A stretch of 64,000 bases of DNA, taken from JAGQSZ01 sp049647585. GTDB taxonomy: Bacteria; Actinomycetota; Acidimicrobiia; Acidimicrobiales; Microtrichaceae. Location of the stretch: the NCBI GenBank assembly GCA_049647585.1, contig JBARXY010000020.1:49497-113496 (forward strand), in the 5' to 3' direction. The position numbers were made by a program, and so were the translations under genes. The notes beneath the pieces were generated by a model that searched no databases, was not told the DNA's origin, and saw only the letters and a list, made by a program, of their open reading frames with translations. Of the stretch, positions 8,088-17,528 are shown piece after piece (position 1 is the stretch's first letter; the number at the start of each line of letters is the position of its first letter).

Positions 8088-9601
8088 AAGAAGCCGGAAA
8101 GCTAGACCCGGGTCCCTCCCTGTGGGATCCGGGACGTCTGCCGCTGCTGGTGGCCGTCGTCTCGCTGGTAACGGTCGTTGCCTTTGAGTCGTTGGCCATC
8201 AGTACGGTGATGCCCATTGTCGAGGCGGATCTCGGTGAGATCCAGCTTTACGGCTGGGTGTTCTCGGCGTTCTACATGGGAACGCTGATCGGAGTGGTCG
8301 TCGGGGGTAACGCCGTCGACCATGTCAGGCCCATCGGCCCGATGATGGTTGGAATCGCCGTCTTCATGGCCGGTCTGGTGGCTGGCGGGCTGGCTCCCTC
8401 CATGGAGGTTCTGGTCGCCGGCCGGTTCCTGCAGGGTCTCGGCGCTGGAGTTGTGCCCGCAGTGTCCTACGTGGTCGTAGCTCGCGGATTCCCCGACCAG
8501 TTGCGCCCAAAGGTCTTTGCCGCAATGTCGACGGCTTGGATAATGCCGGCGCTCATCTCGCCGTTGCTCGCGTCGGTCATTGCCAGACACATCGGCTGGC
8601 GATGGGTGTTCCTGGGACTCATTCCAGTAACGGCGGTTGTCGCCGCGGTCGGTGGACCGGCTGTGGCAAAGGTCGACAGCACCCCGGCGCCTTCCACTTT
8701 CCCGACCCGGGTCGCCGAGCCAAGGGCGGCCGCCGTCCTCAAGTCGTCCCCGCTGCTGAAGGTCTTCGTCCTGGCAACCGGGGCAACTGCGGCGATAGTC
8801 GGACTCGGACTCGACGACCTGGTTATAGGCCTACCTCTCGCAGCCGTGGGGTTGGTTGTGATGATTCCGGCGTTCACCCGACTGACCCCGGCCGGGACCT
8901 TGTTCGCCAGGCCCAGGCTTCCGGCGACCATCCTCATCCGCGGGCTGCTGACGTTCAGCTTCTTCTCGGCCGACGCCTTCTTGTCGCTGGCCGTGACATC
9001 GATACGTCATCGCACGACGATCTACGCGGGGTTCGCCCTAGTCGCCTCGTCGGTCTTCTGGACAGTGGGTTCGTGGATCCAGGCGCGCTATCTCTCCAGG
9101 ATCGCCGACCGTGGCACCGGCGGATCGACATTCACTACGGAGTGGCCCGGGTCAACAGCCAAGGCCGAGCGGGCAGGATCAACCCGGCTGGTTGGCTCCG
9201 GAGGCCTGCTGCTGCTGATCGGGGCGGCCGGAATGGTCGCTTCGCTCTCGCAGCGCGTGCCGATCGGCGCGTGGGTCCTGAGTTCGGCGACCATGGGACT
9301 GGGAATGGGTCTTGCCTACACAACCATTTCCGTCGTAGCTCTCGCCGAAGCAGAACCCGGTCGCGAGGGGGCGGCCACATCCGCGCTGCAGATGTCGGAC
9401 ATCCTCGGAATCGCGCTCGGTACCGGTCTGGCGGGTGTGATCGTTGCGATCGGGGCCCGGTTCGAAGGCGCCGACGCATTCGCTCTGGCTTGTGTCTTCG
9501 GGAGTTCGGCCGTAGTCGCGCTTCTGGTGGCCGTGCTCGCTCCGCGCCTATCCAGAAATTCGCCCTCAATCCCGGGGGTAGCCGAGTCAGGACTTGGCTG
9601 A
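8084..9601 (+). CDS. MFS transporter (drug/H+ antiporter type)
   Basis: This polytopic membrane protein of about 505 residues belongs to the major facilitator superfamily, with the antiporter-type motif GRFLQGLGAGVV in an early helix. A charged loop near residues 345-375 separates membrane segments. It probably exports a small hydrophobic compound with proton antiport. The start is uncertain. The frame is open back to GTG 7976 inside sodB, an implausibly long overlap. CTG 8084 overlaps the sodB stop, and GTG 8150 lies within the first membrane segment. I give 8084 as a compromise. The 3' end overlaps the convergent ParA-like gene by 15 bases. Confidence 0.85.
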   Translation: MKEAGKLDPGPSLWDPGRLPLLVAVVSLVTVVAFESLAISTVMPIVEADLGEIQLYGWVFSAFYMGTLIGVVVGGNAVDHVRPIGPMMVGIAVFMAGLVAGGLAPSMEVLVAGRFLQGLGAGVVPAVSYVVVARGFPDQLRPKVFAAMSTAWIMPALISPLLASVIARHIGWRWVFLGLIPVTAVVAAVGGPAVAKVDSTPAPSTFPTRVAEPRAAAVLKSSPLLKVFVLATGATAAIVGLGLDDLVIGLPLAAVGLVVMIPAFTRLTPAGTLFARPRLPATILIRGLLTFSFFSADAFLSLAVTSIRHRTTIYAGFALVASSVFWTVGSWIQARYLSRIADRGTGGSTFTTEWPGSTAKAERAGSTRLVGSGGLLLLIGAAGMVASLSQRVPIGAWVLSSATMGLGMGLAYTTISVVALAEAEPGREGAATSALQMSDILGIALGTGLAGVIVAIGARFEGADAFALACVFGSSAVVALLVAVLAPRLSRNSPSIPGVAESGLG

Positions 9602-10387
9602 AACCCGGATCAGCTTGCGGTAAAGAGAATCGAAGGTCGCCACGATGTCGTTCGCCCGATAGCCGAGGTCGTGGACCGGGCAACGGTCACCGACCGCCTC
9701 ATTGAGGATCGTCCGCTGAGGGATGAAGGGGTGCCAGACGGCGCGTTTGCCCATCAGGCGGTTCAGGGCTTCTTCCTGGCGCATCGCCTCGATCGAAACT
9801 GCGGGCGCACGGTTGACGATCACGCCTCCGATATCCAGCCCCGGATTCAGGTCGGCCCAGATGTCCTCGACGACGCTCAGCACCGCCTCCGCGCCTCTGA
9901 TGGACAGCGCCGACAACTCGACAACCATGAGTACCCTGTCGGCCAATGCCAGGCCGGACCGGGTCGTCGGACCGAGTGATGGGGCGCAGTCCACGAAGAC
10001 GAACCTGTAGTCGTCCTTGATCGGGTCGATGGCAGAGCGCAGTCGGAGAGTCGACTCCCGGTCCGTCGAATCAGCTTCGCGGTCGATCAAGTTGGCGCTG
10101 GCAGGCAGGACATCAACGCCCTCGCCCCAGCCGGAGGTGACAATCGCGGCTCGGGCGACCTTGGACTCACCGGTCCGCAGAACGTCGCCCACCGAAAGGT
10201 GCTCGTCGCTCGCCTCGACGCCGAGTGACCAACTGGCGCTGCCCTGTGGGTCAAGGTCAATGACCAGACATCTGTCGCCCGCGCGCTGTGCTGCTGCGGC
10301 CAGTCCGAGAGTGACGGTGGTCTTGCCCACTCCGCCCTTCTGGTTGAGTACTGCAGCTACCGTCGAACGTCTCTCCACGGCCAACAT
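9587..10387 (-). CDS. ParA/Soj-like partitioning ATPase
   Basis: This 266-residue ATPase has the deviant Walker A motif QKGGVGKTT at residues 16-24, the VIDLDPQGSAS motif near residue 45 and VDCAPSLG as Walker B. The layout is that of Soj/ParA chromosome or plasmid segregation ATPases. No parB gene is adjacent, so it may be an orphan involved in positioning another cargo. The ATG at 10387 starts just before the first strand; in-frame upstream starts to 10450 would run into the divergent gene starting at 10434. It converges on, and overlaps, the MFS gene. Confidence 0.9.
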   Translation of the reverse strand: MLAVERRSTVAAVLNQKGGVGKTTVTLGLAAAAQRAGDRCLVIDLDPQGSASWSLGVEASDEHLSVGDVLRTGESKVARAAIVTSGWGEGVDVLPASANLIDREADSTDRESTLRLRSAIDPIKDDYRFVFVDCAPSLGPTTRSGLALADRVLMVVELSALSIRGAEAVLSVVEDIWADLNPGLDIGGVIVNRAPAVSIEAMRQEEALNRLMGKRAVWHPFIPQRTILNEAVGDRCPVHDLGYRANDIVATFDSLYRKLIRVSAKS

Positions 10388-10433
10388 CGTGACACGTTCT
10401 ACGCAACGGTGAGACACCTGCAATCCTGTAGCC

Positions 10434-11093
10434 ATGGCGACTTCTGGCACTGCCTATCTCGTCCAACCCGATGATGGCCCCGGGCCGGGAGTTCTGCTGC
10501 TGCACTCATGGTGGGGGCTGACGAGGGGAGTGAAGGACACCGTCGAGTTGCTTGCAGACTCAGGCTTCACAGCCATGGCTCCAGATCTGCTCGGAGGTGT
10601 TCTGCCGACAACCGCAGATGAAGCCCGTACCGCTCTGTTGGACTCCGACCCCAATGTCACGGCCGAGCTCGTGTTGTCGAGTCTGGTGACACTACGGGCA
10701 CATTCGCTGGACCCCGAGGCGTCGATCGGCGCGGTCGGATTTGCGATGGGGGCATCGTGGTCGCTTTGGGCGGCGACGCGAATGCCTCAGGACATCGGCG
10801 CTGTTGTCGCCTATTACGGAACCCAGAACCTGGATTTCGATGACCTGACCGCACCTGTCCTGGGTCATTTCGCCGAGCACGACGATCTGGTCAGCGAGGA
10901 CGACAAGGTCGAAATGCACGCCCGATTGCTGTTGTCGGACAAGTCCGTCGAGTTTCACGACTACAAGGGCACGTCGCACGGTTTCGCCGAGGTGAACCCT
11001 TCAGCCCGATTCGACCGGGTCTCGACGCAGCTCGCCTGGAACCGGACGGTCACGTTCCTCGCAATGAATCTGTCCCGCTCCGAACCGACCTAA
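10434..11093 (+). CDS. Dienelactone hydrolase family protein lacking the nucleophile
   Basis: This is a 219-residue alpha/beta-hydrolase of the dienelactone hydrolase type, with an N-terminal LLLHSWWGLT oxyanion region, an acidic residue in AEHDDLVS and the catalytic His in TSHGF near the C-terminus. The nucleophile elbow, normally GFCxGG or GFSMG, reads GFAMGA, so Ala (codon GCG) stands where Cys or Ser is expected. Either the enzyme is inactive or it uses another residue. It is divergent from the ParA-like gene and its last bases overlap the convergent rarD by 4 bp. The substrate is unknown. Confidence 0.85.
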   Translation: MATSGTAYLVQPDDGPGPGVLLLHSWWGLTRGVKDTVELLADSGFTAMAPDLLGGVLPTTADEARTALLDSDPNVTAELVLSSLVTLRAHSLDPEASIGAVGFAMGASWSLWAATRMPQDIGAVVAYYGTQNLDFDDLTAPVLGHFAEHDDLVSEDDKVEMHARLLLSDKSVEFHDYKGTSHGFAEVNPSARFDRVSTQLAWNRTVTFLAMNLSRSEPT

Positions 11094-12019
11094 CCGCCAA
11101 GCGGAACGACGCTCGGAGCGTTCCGATAGTGAAGGATCGAGTCGATGGACAACATCGCGAGCGCCGCCCAGACCAGCGCGAACCCTATCCAGCGGGTGGC
11201 CGGCATCGACTCGTGGAAGATGAACACAGCGCACAGGAACTGCATGACCGGGGTCAGGTACTGGAGCAGACCCAGGAGCGTCAGTGGGATTCGCCTGGCG
11301 GAAGCCGCGAACAGAATCAGGGGGACCGCTGTCACCAAACCGCTCAGCGCCAACAGGATCGACAACGACAGCCCACCTGAGCCGAATTCCAAGGACCCGG
11401 TAGTCGACAGGTAGATGATCACCACCACCGCCACCGGGGTCAGGGCAGCTGTCTCGGCTGAGAGCGACCGTATGGGGCTGAGCGCGATCCGCTTCTTCAT
11501 GTAGCCGTAGCTCGCGAACGAAAATGCCAGTGTCAGCGAGATCAGCGGGAACGACCCGTAGGCGACGGAGATCACAAGTACCGCTGTTGCCCCGAGCCCT
11601 ACCGCAGCCCACTGGAGCGACCTGAGACGTTCACGCAGCAGAACCACGCCCATACCTACGGTGACGAGTGGGTTGATGAAGTAGCCGAGAGCCGCCTCGA
11701 GCACACGGTTCTGTTCGACTGTCCAGACGTAAACGAGCCAGTTGATTGCAATGAGTACAGCTGCGGCGAGCAGTTCGAGCACCTGGGACCTGTCAGCCAG
11801 AAATGGTCGGATCCAGGACCAGTCCTTCCTCACCAACAGGGCGAGACCCACGACGAGCAGCGACCAGACGATCCGGTGGCTCAGGACCTCGATTGCGCTG
11901 GTTGGTTCCAGAGCATGGAAATAGATGGGGAAGAAACCCCAGATCGTGTAGGCGGCGATGCCGACCAGGGCCCCGATTCTGGTTTCGCTTGTCCCAGTCT
12001 TCGGGCTCGGCTCGTTCAT
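11090..12019 (-). CDS. rarD: RarD-type EamA family transporter
   Basis: This is a 309-residue inner-membrane protein with about ten hydrophobic helices in two EamA/DMT halves. The N-terminal IAAYTIWGFFPIYF and the central NWLVYVWTV segment and following GYFINPL are characteristic of RarD, annotated in other bacteria as chloramphenicol-sensitive protein. The transported substrate is not established. The start at 12019 leaves 27 bases to the upstream gene ending at 12047 on the same strand, so the two may be co-transcribed. Confidence 0.9.
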   Translation of the reverse strand: MNEPSPKTGTSETRIGALVGIAAYTIWGFFPIYFHALEPTSAIEVLSHRIVWSLLVVGLALLVRKDWSWIRPFLADRSQVLELLAAAVLIAINWLVYVWTVEQNRVLEAALGYFINPLVTVGMGVVLLRERLRSLQWAAVGLGATAVLVISVAYGSFPLISLTLAFSFASYGYMKKRIALSPIRSLSAETAALTPVAVVVIIYLSTTGSLEFGSGGLSLSILLALSGLVTAVPLILFAASARRIPLTLLGLLQYLTPVMQFLCAVFIFHESMPATRWIGFALVWAALAMLSIDSILHYRNAPSVVPLGG

Positions 12020-12046
12020 CGCGCCTCTGCTGGCGGGAACATGGGA

Positions 12047-12886
12047 TTACCAGAGCTCGTCGGTGTACTTGTCGGTACCCGGCACTGTCGGAATGAACGG
12101 CGCGACCAGGCGGATGTCACCCATTCCCGAACCCTGCAGAGCAGAGGCGTAGGTCTTGACCCGGTCCCAGACGTTGCGGGGATCGTCGGTCAAGAACAGC
12201 AACTGCATGCTGCGCTGGCGGGTACCGGGCCCCGAACCGAGCTTCATCGGGGCGTTGCCCTCTTCGCCCTTGGGGATGACGGGACGCCAATGCAGAACCT
12301 GGTCGACTGCCGACGTCTCACCGTCTGGGCCGTCCCCGAAGAGAGCCTCATTTCCGGATTCACGGAACCACTCGACGAGGTCTCCTTGGGAGGTCCCGTC
12401 AGGTCGGTCGACGTGGATGCTGACAAGGCCCTTGTAGGGATGGTCCAGTGCCATGTGGGCCGGGACGCCCGACTCGGTGCGTCGATCGGAATCGGTGATG
12501 AAGTACAGCGAAGTATGGGCGTGCTGTCTCTCCTCGAAGCCCCGCCCGTTGGAGTAGAGCTCGAAGACCTGGCGATTGGCCCATGCGAAGTGTTCGGCCT
12601 CGTGGCCCTTGTGGACGAAGTACGTCGCCAGATAGGAACCGGCATCGATAGGTTCAGCGACAGCGTGCTCGGTGTCGACACCTTCGGGAAACCGCAGGTC
12701 TTTCAGCTCGCGGGTTGCGACCCATCGCGCGCCGGCGAACAGCCACGGGCCGACCATGCAGCCCGAGTAAAAATGATCACGTTCGTACCAGTTGTTGTAG
12801 GCCACTTCATGGCCACGAGTGGGGTCGACCAGCGTGAAGAGCATCGAACCGACCTGGACACCTTCGTCAGCTCCGTATGGCTCCAT
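12047..12886 (-). CDS. Conserved protein with probable dimeric alpha/beta-barrel fold
   Basis: This 279-residue protein has no signal peptide and no membrane segments. Its first part (LFTLVDPTRGHE, NNWYERDHFYSG, LFAGARWVA) and its last part (LLFLTDDP..VWDRVKTYA) resemble repeated ferredoxin-like halves of dimeric alpha/beta-barrel proteins. NWYERDHF recalls small ligand-binding or monooxygenase-like members. No cofactor motif is visible and I cannot name a function. It lies 27 bases upstream of rarD on the same strand and is divergent from the S1-domain gene. Confidence 0.7.
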   Translation of the reverse strand: MEPYGADEGVQVGSMLFTLVDPTRGHEVAYNNWYERDHFYSGCMVGPWLFAGARWVATRELKDLRFPEGVDTEHAVAEPIDAGSYLATYFVHKGHEAEHFAWANRQVFELYSNGRGFEERQHAHTSLYFITDSDRRTESGVPAHMALDHPYKGLVSIHVDRPDGTSQGDLVEWFRESGNEALFGDGPDGETSAVDQVLHWRPVIPKGEEGNAPMKLGSGPGTRQRSMQLLFLTDDPRNVWDRVKTYASALQGSGMGDIRLVAPFIPTVPGTDKYTDELW

Positions 12887-13028
12887 TACTCCTCCGATGG
12901 GTGGCTCCGGGCTGCGGGCGCAGCGGAGTAACGGTACATCCTCGGGTCATTGTCGAAATGCGGTCACTAGGCTGACGCCGAATTGCTGCGCGGGTCCTCC
13001 CGCGGTGGCCCACGAGAGTGAGGCATTG

Positions 13029-14243
13029 ATGTCAACCGTTTCCCCGACACCTGAGAATGACAGTCCCGAAGCTGGCCAGAGCGTCCCTGCAGACTCGGTG
13101 GCCGAACCGGTCGCCCGCCCAAAGATCGGCCAGAGCGCGCCCGCGGGATCCGTGGTGGCCGGACCGGTCACTGGCCCGAAGATCGGCCAGAGCGCCCCGG
13201 CCGGATCGGTGGTCACAGCGCCCCAGCACGCGGACGAAGACCCGACGCACTCGGCATCCGGTGGGGTGGGAGTGGGCCGGGTGGTCGATGTGGTGATCGA
13301 CTCAGTCGGAGTCACAGATGTCGAGGTCCGACTGGCGGACGGTCGATTGGGGATAGTCAAACGCAGCGAGTTGACGGGGGCAGTTTCCGTCGGCGACACC
13401 GTCCGGGCGGCTCTCCTTGCCAGAGAACACCCCAAGGGTGTGGAGATGTCCGTTACCTGGGCAAACCAGCTGGATGCCTGGGAACGGATCGAAGCGGCAG
13501 TTGCCCACTCGACGCCGGTGACGGGCACCGTGACCAAAGCTGTCAAGGGTGGGTTCGTCGTCGACATCGGGGTCCGCGGCTTCTTGCCGGCGTCTCTGGT
13601 CTCGGCCGAGCCTTCGAGCGCCACCAAGGACCTCGTCGGGACCCAGATCGAGGCACTGATCACCGATGCCGACCGCCAGAAGGACCGGGTGGTGCTGAGC
13701 GTGCGCGATCTTGAGCGGCGACGACGTCGGGTCAAGGAACGCGAACTGCTGCGCTCATTGAAGGTAGGGACCAGAACCGCGGGAACCGTCGTGAGCGTTG
13801 CCGACTACGGAGCGGTTGTGGATCTGGATGGAGTCAGGGGACTGGTTCACCGCAGCGAGGTGACCTGGGGTCGCCTTGAGGATGTCGCCGATTTCGTCTC
13901 GGTCGGCGATTCGGTCGAAGTGGTGGTCCTGGACCTCAACAAGTCCAAACGGAAGGTGAGCCTGTCGATCCGTCAGGTCACGCCTGACCCCATGGACGCT
14001 GTGGCGGTCGGCGAGGTCGCAGCCGCAACTGTGGTGAGGGTCGTCGAGTACGGGGCCTTCGTCCGTCTCGACGACAACGGAGTCGAAGGGCTGGTCCACA
14101 TAACCGAGCTTTCCGACGTGCCGGTGCGCCGGCCCGACGAATTCATCAGCCCGGGTGAGCAGTTGACGGTGAAGGTCCTAAAGAAGGATATGGGCCGAAG
14201 GCGTCTGGCGCTCTCGGCCCGACGCTTCGTCATCGACGGCTGA
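13029..14243 (+). CDS. Multi-S1-domain RNA-binding protein (RpsA-like)
   Basis: This 404-residue protein has an N-terminal low-complexity linker (residues 1-75) with repeated KIGQSAPAGSVV units. Four S1-type OB-fold domains follow at about 80-140, 165-235, 255-325 and 335-403. The last three are the clearest (KGGFVVDIGVRGFLP, DYGAVVDLDGVRGLVH, EYGAFVRLDD.GVEGLVH). It is shorter than canonical ribosomal S1 and is probably a second S1-like protein that binds mRNA or regulates translation. The ATG at 13029 follows GAGTGAGG; earlier in-frame starts overlap the divergent gene. Confidence 0.87.
   Translation: MSTVSPTPENDSPEAGQSVPADSVAEPVARPKIGQSAPAGSVVAGPVTGPKIGQSAPAGSVVTAPQHADEDPTHSASGGVGVGRVVDVVIDSVGVTDVEVRLADGRLGIVKRSELTGAVSVGDTVRAALLAREHPKGVEMSVTWANQLDAWERIEAAVAHSTPVTGTVTKAVKGGFVVDIGVRGFLPASLVSAEPSSATKDLVGTQIEALITDADRQKDRVVLSVRDLERRRRRVKERELLRSLKVGTRTAGTVVSVADYGAVVDLDGVRGLVHRSEVTWGRLEDVADFVSVGDSVEVVVLDLNKSKRKVSLSIRQVTPDPMDAVAVGEVAAATVVRVVEYGAFVRLDDNGVEGLVHITELSDVPVRRPDEFISPGEQLTVKVLKKDMGRRRLALSARRFVIDG
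13074..13220 (+). repeat. In-frame repeat of about 54-57 bp in the S1-protein linker
   Basis: Three copies start at 13074, 13128 and 13185, each opening GGCCAGAGCG. The first is 54 bp and the second 57 bp, which keeps frame, and the third is partial. They encode the GQSAPAGS-type linker. A similar GGCCAGAGCGCACC occurs at 16998 inside the linker of the helicase gene. Confidence 0.75.
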
Positions 14244-14258
14244 TCAGGCCGATGCTGA

Positions 14259-15518
14259 TCAGGCTGCGAGGTCGACCTTCGTCGGCGTGAAAGTGCACCT
14301 CATCCGCTTGATCCCGTGGATGAATGCCGACTGGAGGTAATCCGGCTCGCCCGTGATCTCCAGGTCTGGGAGCCAGCGGAAGATCTCCTCGAAGATGATC
14401 GCCAGTTCTCGTCGAGCCAGGTTTGCCCCCAGGCAGAAGTGTGGCCCCGCAGCTCCGAACGCAACGTGTTCGTTGGGCGAGCGGGTCAGATCGAAGCGGA
14501 AAGGATCCTCGATCCGGCGTTCGTCCCGGTTGGCCGACTCGTAGAACATGACGACCTTGGAGCCCTCGGGAATGTCGACTCCACGAAGCGTCGTGTCCGT
14601 GGTGGCGGTGCGCCGGAAATGGATTACCGGTGTGGCATAGCGGACGATCTCTTCGATCGCGCCGCCCGTCATTCCTGCGATGTCGTTCTGCCATGCCGCT
14701 CTCTGGTCGGGGTGGCGGCTCAGCTGATACAGCCCGTGTGAGGTGGCGGTACGAGTCGTCTCGTTGCCCGCCGCGCACAACAGGATGAAGAAGCTCGCCA
14801 TCTCGTCCGGGGACAGTCTGTGGCCGTCGACCTCGGCGTGCATGATTGCCGAAACCAGATCGTCGGTCGGGTTCTTGAGGCGATCATTGCCGACCGCCTG
14901 GCCCAGTTCGGCCAGTTCGAGGACACTCGACATCAGCGTCGCCACGTCAGGGGTGTACTCGGGATCTCCGCCACCGAGAATGACGTTCGTGAGTTCAAAT
15001 ACCCGGTGCCAGGACTCCTCGGGAATCCCCATCATCTGGCAGATCACCTGAAGCGGAAGCGGCGCCGAGAGGCTCTCGACAATGTCGCACTCGCCAAGTT
15101 CGGCCATGTCGGCGATGATCGCACGCGCCTTGGCACGGATGTCGTTCTCGATCTCAGTGACGCGTCGCGGTGTGAATGCACGGTTGACGATCTTGCGGAC
15201 CCGGGTGTGACGGGGCGCGTCCATGTTGATGATCGAGCCCATGAACTCGTCGATTCCCGGCGGGAGATCGGGGATATTCGTTCCCCTGCTGGAGCAGAAG
15301 ATGTCGGCGTGGCTCGAAACGTGGAGAATGTCCTCGAAACGGGTCACCGCGAAGAACCCGGGCCCCTGACCCAGCCCGGGAATGAGCGGCTCGTCCATGA
15401 ATGCGACCGGATAGTCGTCGCGCAGCGCCTTGAACGTGTCGGACCGCGTCGATGCGCCGGTGGTCCAGAAGTCCGGGTCTCCGAAAAGTTGAAGCTCTGG
15501 TGGGGCGGTCGGTTCCAT
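14259..15518 (-). CDS. Cytochrome P450
   Basis: This 419-residue soluble haem monooxygenase has AGNETTR in the I-helix near residue 249, EEIVR as the ExxR motif, and the haem-binding loop FGAAGPHFCLG with the thiolate Cys near residue 360. The pattern resembles actinobacterial P450s of the CYP125/124/142 group that oxidise sterol side chains or fatty acids, but the substrate cannot be assigned from motifs alone. No ferredoxin gene is adjacent, so redox partners must lie elsewhere. It converges with the S1-domain gene. Confidence 0.93.
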   Translation of the reverse strand: MEPTAPPELQLFGDPDFWTTGASTRSDTFKALRDDYPVAFMDEPLIPGLGQGPGFFAVTRFEDILHVSSHADIFCSSRGTNIPDLPPGIDEFMGSIINMDAPRHTRVRKIVNRAFTPRRVTEIENDIRAKARAIIADMAELGECDIVESLSAPLPLQVICQMMGIPEESWHRVFELTNVILGGGDPEYTPDVATLMSSVLELAELGQAVGNDRLKNPTDDLVSAIMHAEVDGHRLSPDEMASFFILLCAAGNETTRTATSHGLYQLSRHPDQRAAWQNDIAGMTGGAIEEIVRYATPVIHFRRTATTDTTLRGVDIPEGSKVVMFYESANRDERRIEDPFRFDLTRSPNEHVAFGAAGPHFCLGANLARRELAIIFEEIFRWLPDLEITGEPDYLQSAFIHGIKRMRCTFTPTKVDLAA

Positions 15519-15677
15519 TGCTGAGCCTCCGTGATTCGGCCCCGCTGTGCAGCGCCGTCGAAGTCCCTAAACTAGCCAAGCCCCCGACGCATGACCGACA
15601 GTGTGAGACGCGCTCCGAAGCATCGGAGGCGCTCCGATCGACCAGGTGAGAATTCCAGTGATTGACCCGAATCCGAA

Positions 15678-17399
15678 GTGAGTGCCAGCTCGACACTTCG
15701 CCCAACCCGGATACGGCTCAGACCATGGCAGTCCGAGGCTCTCGACGAACTGACCCTCAAGGAGGGTCGGGATTTCCTGGCGGTGGCGACCCCCGGCGCT
15801 GGAAAAACGACGTTCGCTCTTGCTGCAGCTGTCCAGAACTTGGTGGAACACCCGGGTAGGCGACTCCTGGTTGTCGCACCTACCCAGCATCTGAAGCGGC
15901 AGTGGGCCGATGCCGCTGCCCGCTTCGGACTGCATCTGGAGCCGGACTGGTCAGCGCGTGATGGTTCCCTGCCGGTAGACATGCACGGCATCGTCACCAC
16001 CTATCAGCAGATTGCGACTTCGGCAGCGGCGCTCGCTCCATTGGCCGCCGGTGCGTTCGTCATTTTCGATGAAATCCACCACGCAGCTGATGACCGCTCT
16101 TGGGGGACCGCGGTCCAGGAGGCGTTCGGTGGTGCGTCGATGCGCCTCAGCCTGTCGGGGACACCGTTTCGCTCCGACACCTCGGCCATTCCGTTCGTCG
16201 ATTACCACCTCGACGAAGCCCGGGCCGACTACGAGTACGGCTACGGCGAAGCTCTGGCCGACGGTGGGGTGGTCCGTCCGGTGTACTTCCCGCGTATCAA
16301 CGGATTCATGGAATGGGTCTCTCCGGCAGGCGATGTCGTCGCGGCCACATTCGAGGACGAACTTCCCCGGGAGCTTGCCAACCAGCGGCTGCGAACCGCT
16401 CTCTCCCTTGATGGAGAATGGCTGCCGACCGTCGTTGAACAGGCGCACGAACGTCTCATCGAGCTGCGTCGTTCACACCCCGAAGCCGGTGGTCTGATCA
16501 TCGCGACCGACCAGACGCACGCGACCCGTATTGCCGAACTGCTTCAACGACGCCACGGGGTGACCGCGGTGGTGGCGGTGTCGGACGACCCACAGGCATC
16601 ATCGAAAATTGCGAGCTTCGCCGACGGTGATCAGCCGTGGATCGTTGCGGTGCGAATGGTCAGCGAGGGTGTCGACATTCCCAGGTTGCGGATTGCCGTC
16701 TTTGCGACCACCACCACTACCGAGCTGTTCTTCCGTCAGGCTGTGGGCAGAGTCGTGCGTTGGACCCGAGGGGTGCCTCGCCAGAAGGCGTACTTCTTCC
16801 TGCCAGATGACGCTCGGCTCCGTCACTTCGCCGCGACGCTCACCGAAGCGCGACGGCACAGTCTTAAGAAGCGCAGCGACGACGATCGGGCGGACAATCC
16901 GTTCGACCCCGAGCCTGAACTGGATGCGATCGACGGTGCCGACGATGAACAGATGAGCCTGTTCTCGGTGATCGGCTCCGTCGCTCTGGGCGAGTCCGGC
17001 CAGAGCGCACCGGGTCAGAAGATGGGTCTGGACAGTGACACAGGTGCTGGAGGGGTCTTCGATGACGATCCCGAAGGGCGGGTGGGGGACCCTCGTGAGG
17101 ACCTGGGGGTTGATCTGGTTCTGCTTCCGCCTCCTCTGCCCGGTGGCGGCGCTCCGAGGGGACACGACTCGGAGGGGTCCGGCTCGATGGCAGGGCTGTC
17201 ACTGAGCCAGCAGAAGATCCGGTTACGAGACGCCAACGCAGACGTCGTACGTGACCTCGTCAGATACACCGGCTGGAGTCATCCCCAGGTCAACGCCGAG
17301 CTGAACCGCCTTTCCGGAGTCCGTCGAATCTCGGAGGCCACCCATGACCAACTCGAGGTCAGGCTCAAAGCGGCCAGAAAGTGGCTCCGCTCAACCTGA
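15678..17399 (+). CDS. SF2 DEAD/DEAH helicase, XPB-like
   Basis: This 573-residue superfamily 2 helicase has TPGAGKTT at about residues 37-44 (motif I), DEIHH near 130 (motif II), SGTPFR near 160 (motif III) and QAVGRVVRW near 354 (motif VI). The C-terminal region (about 385-520) is acidic and low complexity, with a GQSAPG linker like that in the S1-domain protein. A short helical domain closes the protein. It resembles actinobacterial ERCC3/type-III-restriction-like helicases with a likely role in DNA repair. The start is GTG at 15678. Confidence 0.87.
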   Translation: MSASSTLRPTRIRLRPWQSEALDELTLKEGRDFLAVATPGAGKTTFALAAAVQNLVEHPGRRLLVVAPTQHLKRQWADAAARFGLHLEPDWSARDGSLPVDMHGIVTTYQQIATSAAALAPLAAGAFVIFDEIHHAADDRSWGTAVQEAFGGASMRLSLSGTPFRSDTSAIPFVDYHLDEARADYEYGYGEALADGGVVRPVYFPRINGFMEWVSPAGDVVAATFEDELPRELANQRLRTALSLDGEWLPTVVEQAHERLIELRRSHPEAGGLIIATDQTHATRIAELLQRRHGVTAVVAVSDDPQASSKIASFADGDQPWIVAVRMVSEGVDIPRLRIAVFATTTTTELFFRQAVGRVVRWTRGVPRQKAYFFLPDDARLRHFAATLTEARRHSLKKRSDDDRADNPFDPEPELDAIDGADDEQMSLFSVIGSVALGESGQSAPGQKMGLDSDTGAGGVFDDDPEGRVGDPREDLGVDLVLLPPPLPGGGAPRGHDSEGSGSMAGLSLSQQKIRLRDANADVVRDLVRYTGWSHPQVNAELNRLSGVRRISEATHDQLEVRLKAARKWLRST

Positions 17400-17528
17400 T
17401 CAGCTGTCACACTTGCAGCGGCTGCCGCCGGGCGGCCCCGGGGGATCTGTCGCTCGACGACGCGACCGGCTCCGCGGACAGGCACCGCTCGGTAGCGGGT
17501 AGTGCACACCAGAGCGAGGAGTGTTGAC

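Noticed and set aside
11876..12931. 351-codon open frame on the plus strand opposite rarD and the alpha/beta-barrel-like gene
   Set aside because: It spans two real genes on the other strand and is a high-GC shadow frame.
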